Below, piece by piece: positions 10,611 through 21,423 of a stretch of DNA of 64,000 bases. The notes beneath the pieces are model-generated. The model was not told where the DNA came from. It ran no database searches and saw only the letters and a program-made list of their open reading frames with translations. Numbering within the stretch: position 1 is the first letter of the stretch; each line of letters begins with the position of its first letter. The stretch comes from Adiantum capillus-veneris (Eukaryota; Streptophyta; Polypodiopsida; Polypodiales; Pteridaceae): assembly GCA_014529385.2 (NCBI GenBank), contig CM043950.1:68250435-68314434 (forward strand), read 5' to 3'. Position numbers and translations under genes: made by a program.

Positions 10611-11256
10611 CTGTCTGCGGATGATATGCTGTACTGAAGGCTAATTGTGACTCAATAGATTGGAGAAGAAAAGTCCAAAACTTTGATGTAAACTTGGCAT
10701 CTCTATCACTAACGATACGCTTGGGTAAACCATGTAACCTAAAAATCTCCTTGATGAATACCCGGCTAATATATGAAGCAGTAAAGGTTGTCTTTACGGG
10801 TATTAGATGAGCCACTTTTGTGATCATATCACCAACCACAAAAACAGAGTCATAACCTCCTGTAGAAGATAATCCTGTAACGAAGTCCATACTGATGCAT
10901 TCCCATTTCATCTGGGGTATGTCAAGAGGTTGAAGTTGCCCTGGTAACTTGATTCTTTCGGCTTTTATCCGCTGACAAGAAAGACATTGCCTCACATAGC
11001 GAAGTATGTCTCCCTTCATCCCAGACCAAAAATAACTCCTCCTGACAACATGAAGAGTCTTAGCATAACCTGGATGTCCAGATGTAGGGCTATCGTGTGC
11101 TTCATACAGAATAGCCTTCTTTAAAGCTGGGTCTCTGCGTACACAGATTCTATGTCTGTAATAAAGACATCCTCCCATAAGAGAGTAATCTTTAGCTTCA
11201 GGTATCTTATTCTGTTGGACCAATGAAACCATATGCTGGTATTCTGGATCTACCAA
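10510..11256 (-). CDS. A integrase, zinc-binding and catalytic core
   Basis: This domain inserts element cDNA into the host genome. The HHCC zinc module is visible as H-x-H in HDSPTSGHPGYAKT and C-x2-C in CLSCQRIKAE. The catalytic triad is present: D in SMDFVTGL, D in VSDRDAKFTSKFW and E in HPQTDGQSERVNQV. The last residues (SQEVKISSFGRICL) are out of phase with the family, marking a frameshift. The core residues are therefore intact though the polyprotein is broken. Confidence 0.9.
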   Translation of the reverse strand: MVDPEYQHMVSLVQQNKIPEAKDYSLMGGCLYYRHRICVRRDPALKKAILYEAHDSPTSGHPGYAKTLHVVRRSYFWSGMKGDILRYVRQCLSCQRIKAERIKLPGQLQPLDIPQMKWECISMDFVTGLSSTGGYDSVFVVGDMITKVAHLIPVKTTFTASYISRVFIKEIFRLHGLPKRIVSDRDAKFTSKFWTFLLQSIESQLAFSTAYHPQTDGQSERVNQVIEDILRAYCSQEVKISSFGRICL

Positions 11257-11415
11257 AGATGCTTCTTTGATTTTGTCCTAGATAGGGTTATTTGGAATAG
11301 AGATAGCTTTGAGAAAGGGTTTTCGGCTAAGTCCATCTGCAACTGTATTTTCCTTCCCTGGTCTATAATTTATGTCAAGGTCATATTCTTGTAAAAGCTC
11401 TATCCATCGCCGTTG

Positions 11416-12687
11416 TCACATATTGAGAATAGGTTGAGTAAAAATCCATTTTAAGCTCTTGTGGTCTGTTACTAGCTGGAACTTGCGCCCGAGAAGATAA
11501 TGTCTCCATAAATTCAGCGCATGTATAACCGCTAAAAGTTCCAAATCATGAGTTGGGTAATTCTTCTCATGATCCCTCAGCTTTCGTGAAGTATAAGCCA
11601 CCGGTCTTCCTTCTTGAGAAAAAACTCCGCCTAAAGCAAACTTGCTAGCATCTGTCGCTACTTCAAATTCTTTATTGAAATCTGGAAGCTTTAAGATAGG
11701 AGCTGAGACCAAGAATTCTTTTATCTTAGCAAAACTAGACTCGTGCTCGGTCTTCCATTCGATCCTCATTCCTTTCTTCAGGAGTTCCGTCAAAGGTGCA
11801 ACAATACATGCATAGTCCTTGACAAAAATCCTGTACCATCCCGTTATCCCAAGAAATCCTCTTACTTCGCTGATGGTAGATGATTGAGGCCAATCAACGA
11901 TATCCTTGACTTTATATGGGTCCACTGAAATCCCTTTGGCCGATATGACAAATCCAAGATAATTGACCTTTGGTGAGTAGAAGGTACACTTGCTCGCTTT
12001 AGCGTAAAGTTGGTGTTCTCGAAGAAGATCAAGTACTTTGCAAACATGTTTTTCATGATCTGCCTCATTCTTCGAATAGATCAGAATGTCATCAAAGAAA
12101 ACCAAGACAAAATCATCCAAATAAGGTCTAAAAATATCCTGCATAAGTTGATTGAAGCTTGCAGGAGCATTTGTTAGACCAAAAGACATTACTGTGAATT
12201 CGTAGTGTCCATAATTAGTGTTGAAGGCTGTCTTTGGAATATCTGATTCCTTGATCCTGATTTGGTAATATCCTGACCTTAGATCAATCTTTGTAAACAT
12301 TTTGGCGCCGTGGAGTCTGTCCAATAGTTCGTCAATCCTTGGAATTGGATACTTGTTTTTGACAGTTACTTGGTTCAGTCCACGGTAGTCTATGCATAGC
12401 CTTAAGGTTCCATCCTTCTTCTTCTGAAAAAGAACTGGTGCACCCCAAGGAGAAGTACTGGGTCGAATGAATCTTTGCTCAATGAGTTGCCTAAGTTGTT
12501 CCTTGAGTTCGATGGCCTCTGGAAGTGACAATTTATAAGGTCTTTTTGAGATAGGTTCACATCCAGGGATAGTCTCAATCTCATGATCTACCTCTCTATG
12601 TGGCGGAAGATTCGTGAGGTCTTCAGAGAATACATCATCATACTCCCTCAACCAGTTTTGTCGAAGTGTGGTATTTGATTTGTCCAC
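11416..12687 (-). CDS. A reverse transcriptase and RNase H
   Basis: A 423-residue open frame. RT blocks in order are [55 protein letters not shown], and the active site FFDDILIYS in place of the more usual YxDD, with both aspartates kept. RNase H follows: [20 protein letters not shown], a catalytic Glu in [12 protein letters not shown] and [11 protein letters not shown] stop at the 3' end (about 11415) truncates RNase H before the connection to integrase, where 'NYRPGKENTVADGLSR' can still be read in frame. It copies element RNA to DNA and degrades the RNA. Confidence 0.92.
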   Translation of the reverse strand: MDKSNTTLRQNWLREYDDVFSEDLTNLPPHREVDHEIETIPGCEPISKRPYKLSLPEAIELKEQLRQLIEQRFIRPSTSPWGAPVLFQKKKDGTLRLCIDYRGLNQVTVKNKYPIPRIDELLDRLHGAKMFTKIDLRSGYYQIRIKESDIPKTAFNTNYGHYEFTVMSFGLTNAPASFNQLMQDIFRPYLDDFVLVFFDDILIYSKNEADHEKHVCKVLDLLREHQLYAKASKCTFYSPKVNYLGFVISAKGISVDPYKVKDIVDWPQSSTISEVRGFLGITGWYRIFVKDYACIVAPLTELLKKGMRIEWKTEHESSFAKIKEFLVSAPILKLPDFNKEFEVATDASKFALGGVFSQEGRPVAYTSRKLRDHEKNYPTHDLELLAVIHALNLWRHYLLGRKFQLVTDHKSLKWIFTQPILNM

Positions 12688-12915
12688 CTTGTTGAGCTTT
12701 ACCGCATAAATTTGCTACCCCTTTCTTAGTCCTTTCAAGAGTCTGTTGGCCTTAACTAGAGTAGCCCTAGGTCTCCCATTTTCCCCTTGGATTAAGACTT
12801 CATTACCCAAGTTATCTGTAAAGGTAAAGTTTCGTTGTGCACAATAGATGTGGGCCTTATTTTGCTTTAACCAGTCCATCCCTAGTATCCCATCAAAGAA
12901 TCCTAAGGGTAGGGT
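12688..12915 (-). pseudogene. A protease-RT linker (broken)
   Basis: The translation still shows GILGMDWLKQNKAHIYCAQR, the block downstream of the Ty3 protease, but it is separated by stops from both the protease and the RT frames. Confidence 0.7.
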
Positions 12916-13638
12916 TCAAAATTGGACAGAGGTTGGGTGTCCCCCTAAATCAAAGTCAATTTTTGCCGCAGAATGTTCAGATACTACTTCCTTGCCATTT
13001 GCTAACTCTACAACTAGCTTGCTTGTTGGATACTTATCTAGCTTAAGCTTCCTCATGCATCTGGGTGAAATAAATGAAAGAGTGCTACCACAATCTATAA
13101 GAAAGTTAACTTGTTCACCTCTAAGAGATCCTTGCGTATGAATGACTGCGTATTGCTTGCAACCATTGGGGTTGTCGATTGCAGCATGCAAGGTTGCTCT
13201 CTCCACTGCTTCATCACCCATAGTTGGTTGTACCACTGCGGCATTAACTCTGGCGGTAGCTCCACGTCCTCGTCCTTTGTTCATCCTTCCACGTCCTCCT
13301 CTTCCATTAGGTTGGCCACGCCCATGGGCATTCAAGGGTATGGCATTAGTGCTGGTTGCCTGAGTGTTCCTGGGGCACTTGGATCTGTAATGTCCAAACT
13401 CGCCGCAACCATAGCATCGAACATCTGGGAACTCCATGGTTGTGGTGGTAGCCACAATAGGACGCTGGTCATACGCTTGGTTGACTGGTCTGTTATTGCA
13501 AACATTTGCCCTTGCCCTCTTTGCCAAATGATTCCTCTTATTCTGATTAACTTTTTGTACTTCAAGAGCTAAAGGTTTGGCCCTCAGCAAGGTATCCTGC
13601 AGAGTTATCGGACTGAGAGCTTCCAACCGAGTATTCAA
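12916..13638 (-). CDS. A gag C-terminus, zinc knuckle and protease
   Basis: It starts in the gag tail (LEALSPITLQDTLLRAKPLA), followed by a CCHC zinc knuckle CYGCGEFGHYRSKC, a Gly/Arg-rich stretch (GRGQPNGRGGRGRMNKGRGR) and a retropepsin-like domain with NFLIDCGSTLSFIS. The catalytic motif normally reads D-S/T-G; here it is D-C-G, probably inactivating. It ends at a stop within the protease, with 'LGGHPTSVQF' being the last residues. Confidence 0.9.
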   Translation of the reverse strand: MNTRLEALSPITLQDTLLRAKPLALEVQKVNQNKRNHLAKRARANVCNNRPVNQAYDQRPIVATTTTMEFPDVRCYGCGEFGHYRSKCPRNTQATSTNAIPLNAHGRGQPNGRGGRGRMNKGRGRGATARVNAAVVQPTMGDEAVERATLHAAIDNPNGCKQYAVIHTQGSLRGEQVNFLIDCGSTLSFISPRCMRKLKLDKYPTSKLVVELANGKEVVSEHSAAKIDFDLGGHPTSVQF

Positions 13639-13671
13639 AGGGTCGATTAGCCCTTGGCAGAAGCTCGCTCC

Positions 13672-14148
13672 CTATTGTTCCAAGGTCACCTTAGGAGCAT
13701 ATCTCCGAAGAGTGACAAACTTTGCATAATACTCTTCGACAGATGAAGTCAGCTGCTGCCGAAGTGAAAAGAACTCGTTCATCTTCAAGGTTTTATAGGC
13801 GGGTGGTAAGTAACACCCCATCACTACAGCTTTGATGTCTTCCCAGGATTGGGAAGATCCCTTAATATCCAAATCCCTGGAATGTTGCTTCCACCATATC
13901 TTGGCATCGCCAGACAAGAGGAACATCGCAAGCATGGTTTGATTCACGGGTTGGGTTCCCACAGCTTCAAAGTCGTCGTCCATCGCTTCCATCCACACTT
14001 CCGCATCTCTCTCCACATTTGCCCCCTCACCCTTAAAGATTGGAGGTTGGGCTTGTTTGAGGAGGAGCTTCTTCTCTTGCGCTGCCGAGTAGAGAGCAGT
14101 AGGTGGTGCCTACATGGGTTGCACGAGATTCTTGATACCATTACTTGA
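13672..14148 (-). CDS. A gag, N-terminal and capsid-like part
   Basis: The clear frame is 13672-14016, with SGDAKIWWKQHSRDLDI, SWEDIKAVVMGCYLPPAYKT and LRQQLTSSVEEYYAKFVTLR, the Retrotrans_gag signature of Ty3 elements. The 5' part up to 14148 is Lys/Arg-rich and read in another frame. A stop at 13671 separates it from the downstream gag part (13638), although the protein context (ASFCQGLIDPLNTRLEAL) continues. Confidence 0.85.
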
Positions 14149-14324
14149 TTTCAAATAGACACAAGACTTAATTAAAGTTCAAGATCTCACTTTATCAAGA
14201 GACAGAGATTCAGAGACAAAAATACTTTATTGATGAAAATTTATTACAATCAAAACCCCTTAAGGTTTAGGATAACTTGTGATCACTTTATTACATGGCT
14301 TTTTGGATTGCGTATAAGATACGC

Positions 14325-14840
14325 CTAGCAGATTGTGTTTACATGATACTCTACTTTATTCGTGAAGTAGTTTCTATACTCATCCTTGAGTGGATAGTAA
14401 ACTATGGTGTCAAGCCGGGATTCTTCTTTTGGTACTCCAAAAGTTCTAACTCTGTTTGCTGGGATTACATTAGTGACCTTCTCCAAAAGCCACTCATTGA
14501 GGGTTTGATTGGTGTCGTCAGGGACAGTCAGGTCCAATCGTGTAGCCAGCAAGTAGAATATCTGCACCACCCTCAATTCTTCTCCCCAACGTATCTTCTT
14601 CAAATCGGTAGCCAGGCATCCTAGCTTTCGAGCGTTGATGTAGTAAACCCCTCCTGCAATTGTCCAATCAAGCCCCCATCCTCTATCGATGCGAGTGGAG
14701 TGAGGTATATGAGCCTTCATCAGCATCTCCATGACATCTTGCCTAAATTGGTAAACTGGGGATCGTCGAGCTTGTTTGTAAATAAGCTCAAACACTTGGA
14801 ACTTTCGATATTCTAGCACGGGGTCTTCCTGCAACACCAA
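14325..14840 (-). CDS. Uncharacterised ORF between primer site and gag of A
   Basis: An uninterrupted 171-residue frame on the coding strand of A. It begins MVLQEDPVLEYRKFQVFELI, has a Trp/Gly-rich middle (DRGWGLDWTIAGGVYYI) and ends near NYFTNKVEYHVNTIC. I recognise no domain, signal peptide or membrane span. Chromoviruses normally start with gag here, so this is an additional ORF. It could be an acquired host fragment, an extra element gene, or a remnant of another insertion. It is longer than expected by chance in this AT-rich DNA and is open throughout, unlike the neighbouring gag. Confidence 0.6.
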   Translation of the reverse strand: MVLQEDPVLEYRKFQVFELIYKQARRSPVYQFRQDVMEMLMKAHIPHSTRIDRGWGLDWTIAGGVYYINARKLGCLATDLKKIRWGEELRVVQIFYLLATRLDLTVPDDTNQTLNEWLLEKVTNVIPANRVRTFGVPKEESRLDTIVYYPLKDEYRNYFTNKVEYHVNTIC

Positions 14841-14930
14841 TGCAAGGAATTCGGATCAGCTACCTATATACTTTTAGTTCCTTTTAAATATTCAAACAAT
14901 ACGACTTTATTTCTCAGCCTACTAACCTTG

Positions 14931-14942
14931 GCTCTGATACCA
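14931..14942 (-). promoter_or_regulatory. Primer-binding site of A
   Basis: On the minus strand TGGTATCAGAGC lies two bases after the LTR end CCTCACA, complementary to the 3' end of initiator-Met tRNA, the usual primer of plant retrotransposons. Confidence 0.92.
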
Positions 14943-14944
14943 GG

Positions 14945-16082
14945 TGTGAGGTCCCCACCCTGCCGTCTCAAACGGCGGATCTGATGGTAAACCTGGTGGC
15001 CACTAGACCTATAGCGGAAGCAAACAAGGTGGTTCAGGGTTCAACTAGCGGACGATCTCTCATCCCAAAGTGAGTCGAGTTCAAGCCTACTAGCAACGAG
15101 ATCTAGCTCCACCTCGCAAGGGAAGGGTGATTAACTTATCTATCAATCTTAAGACCCACCTTCCAAGAGGAGTGAAATCCCGAGTGCCTTTTTCCCCATG
15201 TTTCAAAGGCACATACACTTGAGACTTCGCCGCTCTAGGGGCAATGAGTAATACTAGTGTCGATTTAAGCATTATGGGGACAGAGAGTTCCCAACCAATC
15301 AGGACCACCCTTCTCATAGGCATTGGCAACCTGAGCCAAGCCCCCACTTTCCACCCCCACACTCACACTTCCTTGTGTGTCCTAATTACTACCACAATGG
15401 TTTTTCAACATAAAAGTTCCTTGATTAGATTTTCCTTCGAGACATAGCAATTTTATGGATAATACTTTACTTTTCCTATGGGAACCGGCTCTAATGTTAA
15501 TCACTTGGCTTAGGTAATTAAGAATTTCAGAATTTTACTAATTAAATTACTAGAGAGTGAATTGGACATGCTCAATCACCTTCCTAATGCAAGTAGAAGA
15601 TGCAGAATTACTGTATGCATAGGTGAGAGAAATTTCTCTTCTTAGTGGCTTAATGAAGGATTAATTTCCCTTAATTACATCCTAACCTATGAATAAATTG
15701 AATATAACTTAGCTAAAACGGGCCATACGAGTCGGAATTTTATGCCGTAAATTGCTATACTAAGCTCTAACTAAGGCGCATCTGTCCAAGTATCTGCCAT
15801 ATTTAGCAACCCCTGGGGTCCGAAAAATGCATTTTTTCAAATTTGGGGTACAGGTGCAGTTTTTCGAGATGATCAAAACTAGACGGGTCGGGTGACAAAA
15901 AACTTACTATTTTTGGAAATTTCTCACAAAAATTATTTTAATTCACATTTTGAAGCTCTATAACATTCTAAGCATCATGGCACTGACAGAATTTGAAAAA
16001 CTGCTAAAAATAGTAACTTTTTCCATTATGTTCATTCCATGGTACAATGGTGCTCTTTTTGGTCGGGGTCAGAGACCTTACA
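14945..16082 (-). repeat. 5' LTR of A (1138 bp, internally deleted)
   Basis: It is co-linear with 7100-9833 but lacks two internal blocks. The junctions lie at ATTAGATT (about 15424) and GCTA (about 15712), short repeats that flank each missing block in the longer copy. Termini TGTGAGG and CTTACA (plus strand) are intact. Confidence 0.9.
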
Positions 16083-17255
16083 TTATCCAGCCGCACGAGG
16101 GCTAAGGGATTTACAAGAACCACCACTCTATTCACGGTATCAAGGCAAGAGTAAGCCAAAAACTCAAGGGTCAACAGAGCCTGGAAGACCACCCATAGAG
16201 CGAGTTCGAAGAGATGAACCATCTCTTGCAAAAAATGTCAGAAATTATTGCTTAGGAGCACCACTGGGAGAGGAAACCGCCCACTACAGAAGGACAAATG
16301 AGGTATATATATTGAGACGAGGAGATCCAATGATGAGATTTGTAGACCATCGTAGAATTAGACCTTCTCAAGTGCAAAAATGGGTAAACAAGAAATACAT
16401 GGGAAACAGAGATCCTAGAGATCATGTAGCAGCCTTTGTGCATGTAATTAGAGTTGAAGAGGTGTTAGACTTTCCTACCCAATTTGCAGGGTTTGGACTA
16501 ACCCTAGAGGAGGATGCTGCTACTTGGTTTGACTCTGTGGAGCGTAGAGACTTTGAGTCTATGGAGGAGGTGTTTGACGAGTTTATTGAGGAATTCTCAC
16601 AAAGGGGGATAACTCATAATACAGTCTCATTAAACCATAAATTCAAACAGAAAGAAGGGGAGTCTGTGCGAAAGGCAGCCCTACGACTAAAAAGATATGT
16701 TAAGTTCTGGCCTGTGGAAGAACTGCCAACTCAGTCTAGACTTAAATTTATATTTATCCAAGGACTGAGGAATGCAGATCTTCAGAAGGACTTACATATG
16801 AAGAGGAGCGCGACGTTAAATGAGTTAACTAAGGAGGCTCTTTACCTTGTAGACAATTATGCTCACAAAAAAGTGGAAGCAAGTCCGCTAAGATGGCACC
16901 AAAAGGAGAAGTAGTTGTAAGCCAGGAGCAGCTTGTAGAGGAAGTGCTAAAAAAGATTAACATGTACGCCAAACCTCAGGCTAAACAGCCCAAGTGGTGT
17001 GCTATTGAACAAAAATGGACAAACCATGGGACGGAGGAATGTTATTATAACAAGGGGTATGTGAGAGAACGATCTTACGCTCCTCAGGCTCAGGTAGAAT
17101 CTCCTCAACTTCCATCGATGCCTCGGTATCAAGCAGGCAACCTACCAGGACCTGTAGGTGTAGAAAGACCACAACCAGTGTTGGGGCAACAACCACCCCT
17201 ACCAGGATTACGACCAGTTGGCATAAGATACACACCAACCGTAATCGAACCATAA
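16083..17255 (+). pseudogene. G gag, central part
   Basis: It continues the frame interrupted at 7099. The main open stretch (16088-16914) holds NRDPRDHVAAFVHVIRVEEV, EEDAATWFDSVERRDFESME and EEFSQRGITHNTVSLNHKFK, a Retrotrans_gag-type capsid domain. A frameshift near 16885-16915 moves reading to the frame opening at 16893 (VVVSQEQLVEEVLKKINMYA), a Pro/Gln-rich section ending at a stop at 17253. It forms particles that package element RNA in intact relatives. Confidence 0.82.
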
Positions 17256-18145
17256 GAGAAGTCTTTGGTGCCTATGCATGCATATTATGAAGATCCCAAT
17301 GGATATGTTGCAAATCCTGCCTATTATCCACCGGAAGAACCCTCAATGCCAGAACCATGGAGCATGATAGGAAGTGCAGGACCACCAACAGCTGCACAGG
17401 CAGCAGGAGAAGGAAGATATAGCTTGGATGAACAAACATTGTTATTTATAGCCAACAGAGGCATGAGAGGGCAGAGACATGCATACCAACAAAGAGGAGC
17501 TCAAGGAGCACCTCAACAACCTAAGGGACCCTACTACAAGTGTGGTGGAGACCATTAGCTAAAAGACTGTCCTCATGATGAAATCATTAGACTCAACGCA
17601 TATTGCACCGAGTGTGGAGTTACTCATTTAATTCCAGATTTCCCTAAGAACCCGAGCAAAGGAGCAAAAACTACCTTGAACGTGCTGGAAGCAGTGCCTT
17701 CCAGTGGAGGGTCAGAAAACGAGACAATAATATCTATTCAGGCAGTGACACGAGCCCAAGCTCAAAGAATGACGAACGAACCCATAATTGAAGAGCCAAA
17801 AACTGATGCCCGAAGTTCAGAAGTGAAGAATCATAGAAGCACTTGGAAAGCTAGAAAGGCGCGTATGAAAGACAGGAGAAAACGCGAGCAAAGGGCTCTA
17901 TCCAAGGAGTTAAAAAACACAAAGAATAAATTAGAGTGGTTAGAGGATCTAGCTAGTCAAAGCTCACACACTGCGGCAACCATAGTACCCAAGGAAATAG
18001 CAAAACCCAGAAGTGGAGGATCATTGTTGGCAGAAAAGGTAAATGAGCAGTTAGACGCACTTTTAAAAGCTTACGAATCCAGACTCAAAAAAACCAAACC
18101 CAAGAGCAAAGATGGATGACTTATCCATATGCTGAAATAGAAAAA
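17256..18145 (+). pseudogene. G gag C-terminus with degenerate zinc knuckles and coiled linker
   Basis: The frame continues with MVPMHAYYEDPNGYVANPAY to GPYYKCGGDH, then a stop at 17556, LKDCPHDE and CTECGVTHLIPDFP. These are two CCHC-type knuckles, the first missing its first Cys (Tyr instead) and the second its last Cys (Phe). A long Lys/Arg-rich, probably helical stretch (KARKARMKDRRKREQRALSK, 17676-18119) follows. A frameshift near 18110 leads on to the protease part. Confidence 0.75.
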
Positions 18146-18151
18146 TAGAGG

Positions 18152-19237
18152 TTGGAAATGTGTCGAAAGATGAATGAAACAGCTCAATCCTTGATAGAAA
18201 ACCCGCTTGGTAAACGTGCAAGTTGGCATGAAGTACCAGCTCCAACTGCTATCAAACCAACTTTAGAGAAACAAGTAGAAACGAAGGAAATACTCACGAA
18301 TGCCTTTGAGTCTAGGGGAGAGCTTATCATAGTGCCAAATACAACATATGAGACAAGTGAGGGGTTCCACCCCAAAACATTGGTAGAAATGGGTAGGGAT
18401 TGTAACGGTCTAGATGACCTGTGGAAGCAAATCCGTGATGCCAACGAAGCTAACACGGTGAGTTACCACATGAATAGCACGAGAAAAGAGAAAAATGAGA
18501 TCTTACCTCCTATTGAAGAATTTGAGGCAAGATCACAAATGAACTTTGATATACATTCGCAAGGGGGAGACCAGGGATCAATTAGTTCGGGGCACAGCCA
18601 ACCAGACTCACTAAAAACTCTACCCTCTTACCTAGGAGAGTATGAAGCCAAGTCTGAGGTGAGAGCAATCCCATCCCAAAGACTTTCTTCTAACAGAGTG
18701 ATGGATTCACAAGGGTTGATTGAGTTGTTGTCCACCCCTGTGGCATGTACAATCACATTAGTCGAACTCCTGAGGTTACGACCAAACCTGTGGACCACCA
18801 TAGGTAAATGCTTAGAAAAATTTGGAGTGAAAGATACCACCTCAAAGCTTCAAGAAGGGATCAGAGAATTGGACAAGCCTCAACTAAACAGTAGGCCAGT
18901 ACCCTTAAACAAGGTTGGAGAATATTGCGAGGGGGAAGATGGAAACACCACGCTACTAGTAGAATTCCAGGGAGTAATTTCCAAAGCTATTCTAGACAGT
19001 GGAGCAGGAGTCGCTAGTGCCAATAAGGAAATCTGGAAAAAATGGGGAAAATCGACTTTGAGAGCTACCAGAATGCAATTGCAACTGGCAGATGGGTTCA
19101 TGGAGAATCCTTTAGGACTCTTAGAAAAAGTAATTTTCACCTCGTGCGGAATTGAGTATGAGCATACATTTGCAATAGTCTATTATGACAAAAAGAACAA
19201 TTACGAGATCATCTTGGGAAGACCATTCATGAGACAA
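18152..19237 (+). CDS. G protease (retropepsin-like)
   Basis: A long pre-protease spacer leads into the catalytic domain at about 18900-19237. FQGVISKAILDSGAGVAS carries the D-S-G active site, LADGFMENPLG is flap-like, and NYEIILGRPFMRQL is the conserved C-terminal block. It would cleave the gag-pol polyprotein. The frame runs into the M insertion at 19242. Removing M joins RPFMRQL to KMVQDWSYNHMYLIHGK in frame, which is how the family reads. The active-site motif is intact. Confidence 0.88.
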
Positions 19238-19241
19238 TTAA
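19238..19241 (+). repeat. Target duplication of M (left copy)
   Basis: TTAA here matches TTAA at 20585-20588. The alternative reading is a 2-bp TA duplication with one more base in each inverted repeat. Both restore the same host codons. Confidence 0.75.
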
Positions 19242-20584
19242 CACTAGAATGGTAATAGGACACTTTTATGTCCTTGGACACTTTTGTGTCCTGTTAAGTG
19301 ACCATTTTGCTTGAATTATTTGAAGAGTATGAAAATGAATTTCTAGGTGCTATATATCCACAAAGTTGCCTTATGAGCTGAAAAAAACTTAGCATTTTTT
19401 TTGAGCATCGATCTCACCATTAACCTTACTCTTGCACAACATTTTTGAACCTAAACTGTGTGAAAAAATGGGTCCTGTTTTTGGCATTTTTTTCAATTTT
19501 TGGCAACTATACCACTCTAAACTTCATGTTTGTGAGGTTTAGATGGCTAAAGGTTAGTCCTTCATAGTTCTCAACATGTTTTGATGCTTGTAGGGAGACC
19601 TAAGTGTTAAAATTGAAAGTTTTGACCAATTTACAAGGATTGCATAATCCTGTTTTTTTGGCCAAAATTAGCACTTTTATGATTTTTTTGGTGGCTTTCT
19701 TGATATCCAAATTCAATTTTTATTGTGTAAGTGTAATGTATAACATAAAGCTAATCTTCCTTGAGTTTTGGGGGACCTAATATGCTATATAGCATAGTAT
19801 ATGATGATGGTTAAGTTTTTTGATTGCTGAAGAATACGATACATTTTAGAGTAGCAAGTATAACTTTCTCAATATTGCTAGTTTCTTAGGCCAATTGTGT
19901 GTATTTTGTAGGTAGAAACCATATCTAATCATAGACTACAAACTCGGCTAGATATTGAGTAGTTTCTATGGGTTTCTAGAGGTCATAATGCTAAACCCAG
20001 TTTTTTCATGTTTGCTGTATTTAGCACTTTATCATTGCCCCCAAGGTTCCAATTGTAAGAGATCCATTATCCTTTTGACATGCTCCATGGCTCCTTTTGA
20101 ATCCAAAGGCCCAAATTAAACTAAGAAAACATGTATATAGTATCTGTATTGAGCGTGACTACAGCAACTTTGAGGATAGGTCCGCAAAATGTCAAAAATG
20201 CAACTTTTTTGTACCTATTTTTTTTGCCCAAAAAAAAATTAGTGAGGTAAAAGCAACCATATGTTTTGGTCACCAACCCATTGAAGTTAATGAGGCATTT
20301 TATCTCATGTGATCCTACAAAAATCCCCACTCTTATTTATATGCAATCAATCGTAAGAAATTGCTGTTTTGGGCAAAATGCACTGGTCCATCAACTTTGG
20401 AGGCTTGTAGTGACCAAGGGATGAGAAAATTTACAATTTTCTCATTTTTTCCATATGTAGTAGTTATTGAACTATAAGCTCATGAAAGGATTTTTTAAAA
20501 TGAGTGGATCTACTATGGTTTTGGAATTTTTTCCCAAAACCCTGAAAGGACACTTTTATGTCCTGTTAGGTTACCATTCTAGTG
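19242..20584. mobile_element. Non-autonomous inverted-repeat DNA transposon M
   Basis: It has 14-bp terminal inverted repeats: left CACTAGAATGGTAA (19242-19255) and the exact inverse TTACCATTCTAGTG at the right end (20571-20584). Subterminal motifs built on GGACACTTTTATGTCC occur near both ends (19258 and 20549), with a further variant at 19276. The interior is AT-rich with poly-T/poly-A stretches and no transposase. Its insertion in the G polyprotein is exact, because the coding frame resumes after one TTAA. The CACTAG start recalls the CACTA superfamily, but the duplication is not 3 bp, so the superfamily stays open. Confidence 0.85.
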
Positions 20585-20587
20585 TTA

Positions 20588-21423
20588 AAGATGGTCCAGG
20601 ATTGGAGTTACAACCACATGTACCTCATACATGGCAAGACTACAACCAAAATACACCTAAAAGACCATAGTTACAAAGATGTGAACCAGACACCAGTGGA
20701 AGAGTTTGATTCAGCTACATTGGCAGGGTCCAAACTCCCAGCATGGTTAGGGTAACAAAAAGAGCTATGGTTGTGCGGAGCTTTACATTGTGGGAGCTTA
20801 AAAAGAGAGGAATGCGTCTTAGAAAGAGCTATTGAGGACAAGGATTATATTTCGGAACCTTTTCCTGAAGATTCCTTGGAACCTCTGGAATGGGAACACA
20901 TACTAGCAACGTTGGATGTCTGTACCATTACAGATAGTCCAACGACAAAATTTTGCGATAAGGATGGCTATGATGTGCTACCCTATTACGAGGAGGAGAT
21001 GAGATTGTAGAACCACCAGAACAAGAAGAGTTTTATAACTCCTCTGAGCATCTGGAGGTAAATAACGATGCAGATAATGAGTGTTTAGACAGCTCAAGCG
21101 AGCAGGGGGAGAAAACAGCGAATATCAAGTTTTATGATTTTGCCAATCAGCACCCTAGACGCCAGGAACGCTATAGGAGAAAACGAGCAAAAAACAAAAT
21201 GAGAGAGAACCTGATGCCTAGGATAAAAGATAAAACTAACTATCTAATGCTTGTCAAAGCAGAGGATTGTGTAAAAGACCAAATATCATGAAGATTCTCA
21301 AGAGTGCGAAGGGAACGGACGCAATAGGAAATAAAACAAGTACGGAAAGCTAAAACAGAAATAAAATCAAAAAAATCTCAAAAATCAAAACAAGAAACAA
21401 CAAAAGACCCAAAGTGGACCAAA
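20588..21423 (+). pseudogene. G spacer between protease and RT
   Basis: It resumes the polyprotein (KMVQDWSYNHMYLIHGK) and reads through stops at about 20754 and 21008 in an acidic, then Lys/Arg-rich spacer (RAIEDKDYISEPFPEDSLEP). Such spacers are normal between protease and RT in Tat-like elements. No domain is recognised. Confidence 0.65.

Larger units (their letters stand above)
7100..16082 (-). mobile_element. Chromovirus-type Ty3 element A
   Basis: A is a complete-looking minus-strand element. Its 5' LTR is 14945-16082, primer site 14931-14942, an extra ORF 14325-14840, gag 12916-14148, reverse transcriptase-RNase H 11416-12687, integrase 10149-11256, chromodomain 9865-10068, purine tract 9834-9843, and 3' LTR 7100-9833. 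LTR ends are TGTAAGG and CCTCACA, with target duplication TTATC. The chromodomain after the integrase places it in the chromoviruses. Stops and frameshifts break gag-pol in several places, so it is not autonomous now. It sits in the gag of G. Confidence 0.92.

Noticed and set aside
13111-13572. 153-codon plus-strand frame opposite gag of A
   Set aside because: Antisense shadow of the gag/protease frame on the minus strand, which has clear zinc-knuckle and protease motifs.
14931-14942. Possible tRNA gene because of similarity to initiator-Met tRNA
   Set aside because: Only the 12 bases complementary to the tRNA 3' end are present, directly next to an LTR; no cloverleaf can be formed.
19242-20584. 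Assignment of M to CACTA transposons
   Set aside because: The end starts with CACTA, but the flanking duplication is TTAA or TA and not 3 bp; left unassigned.
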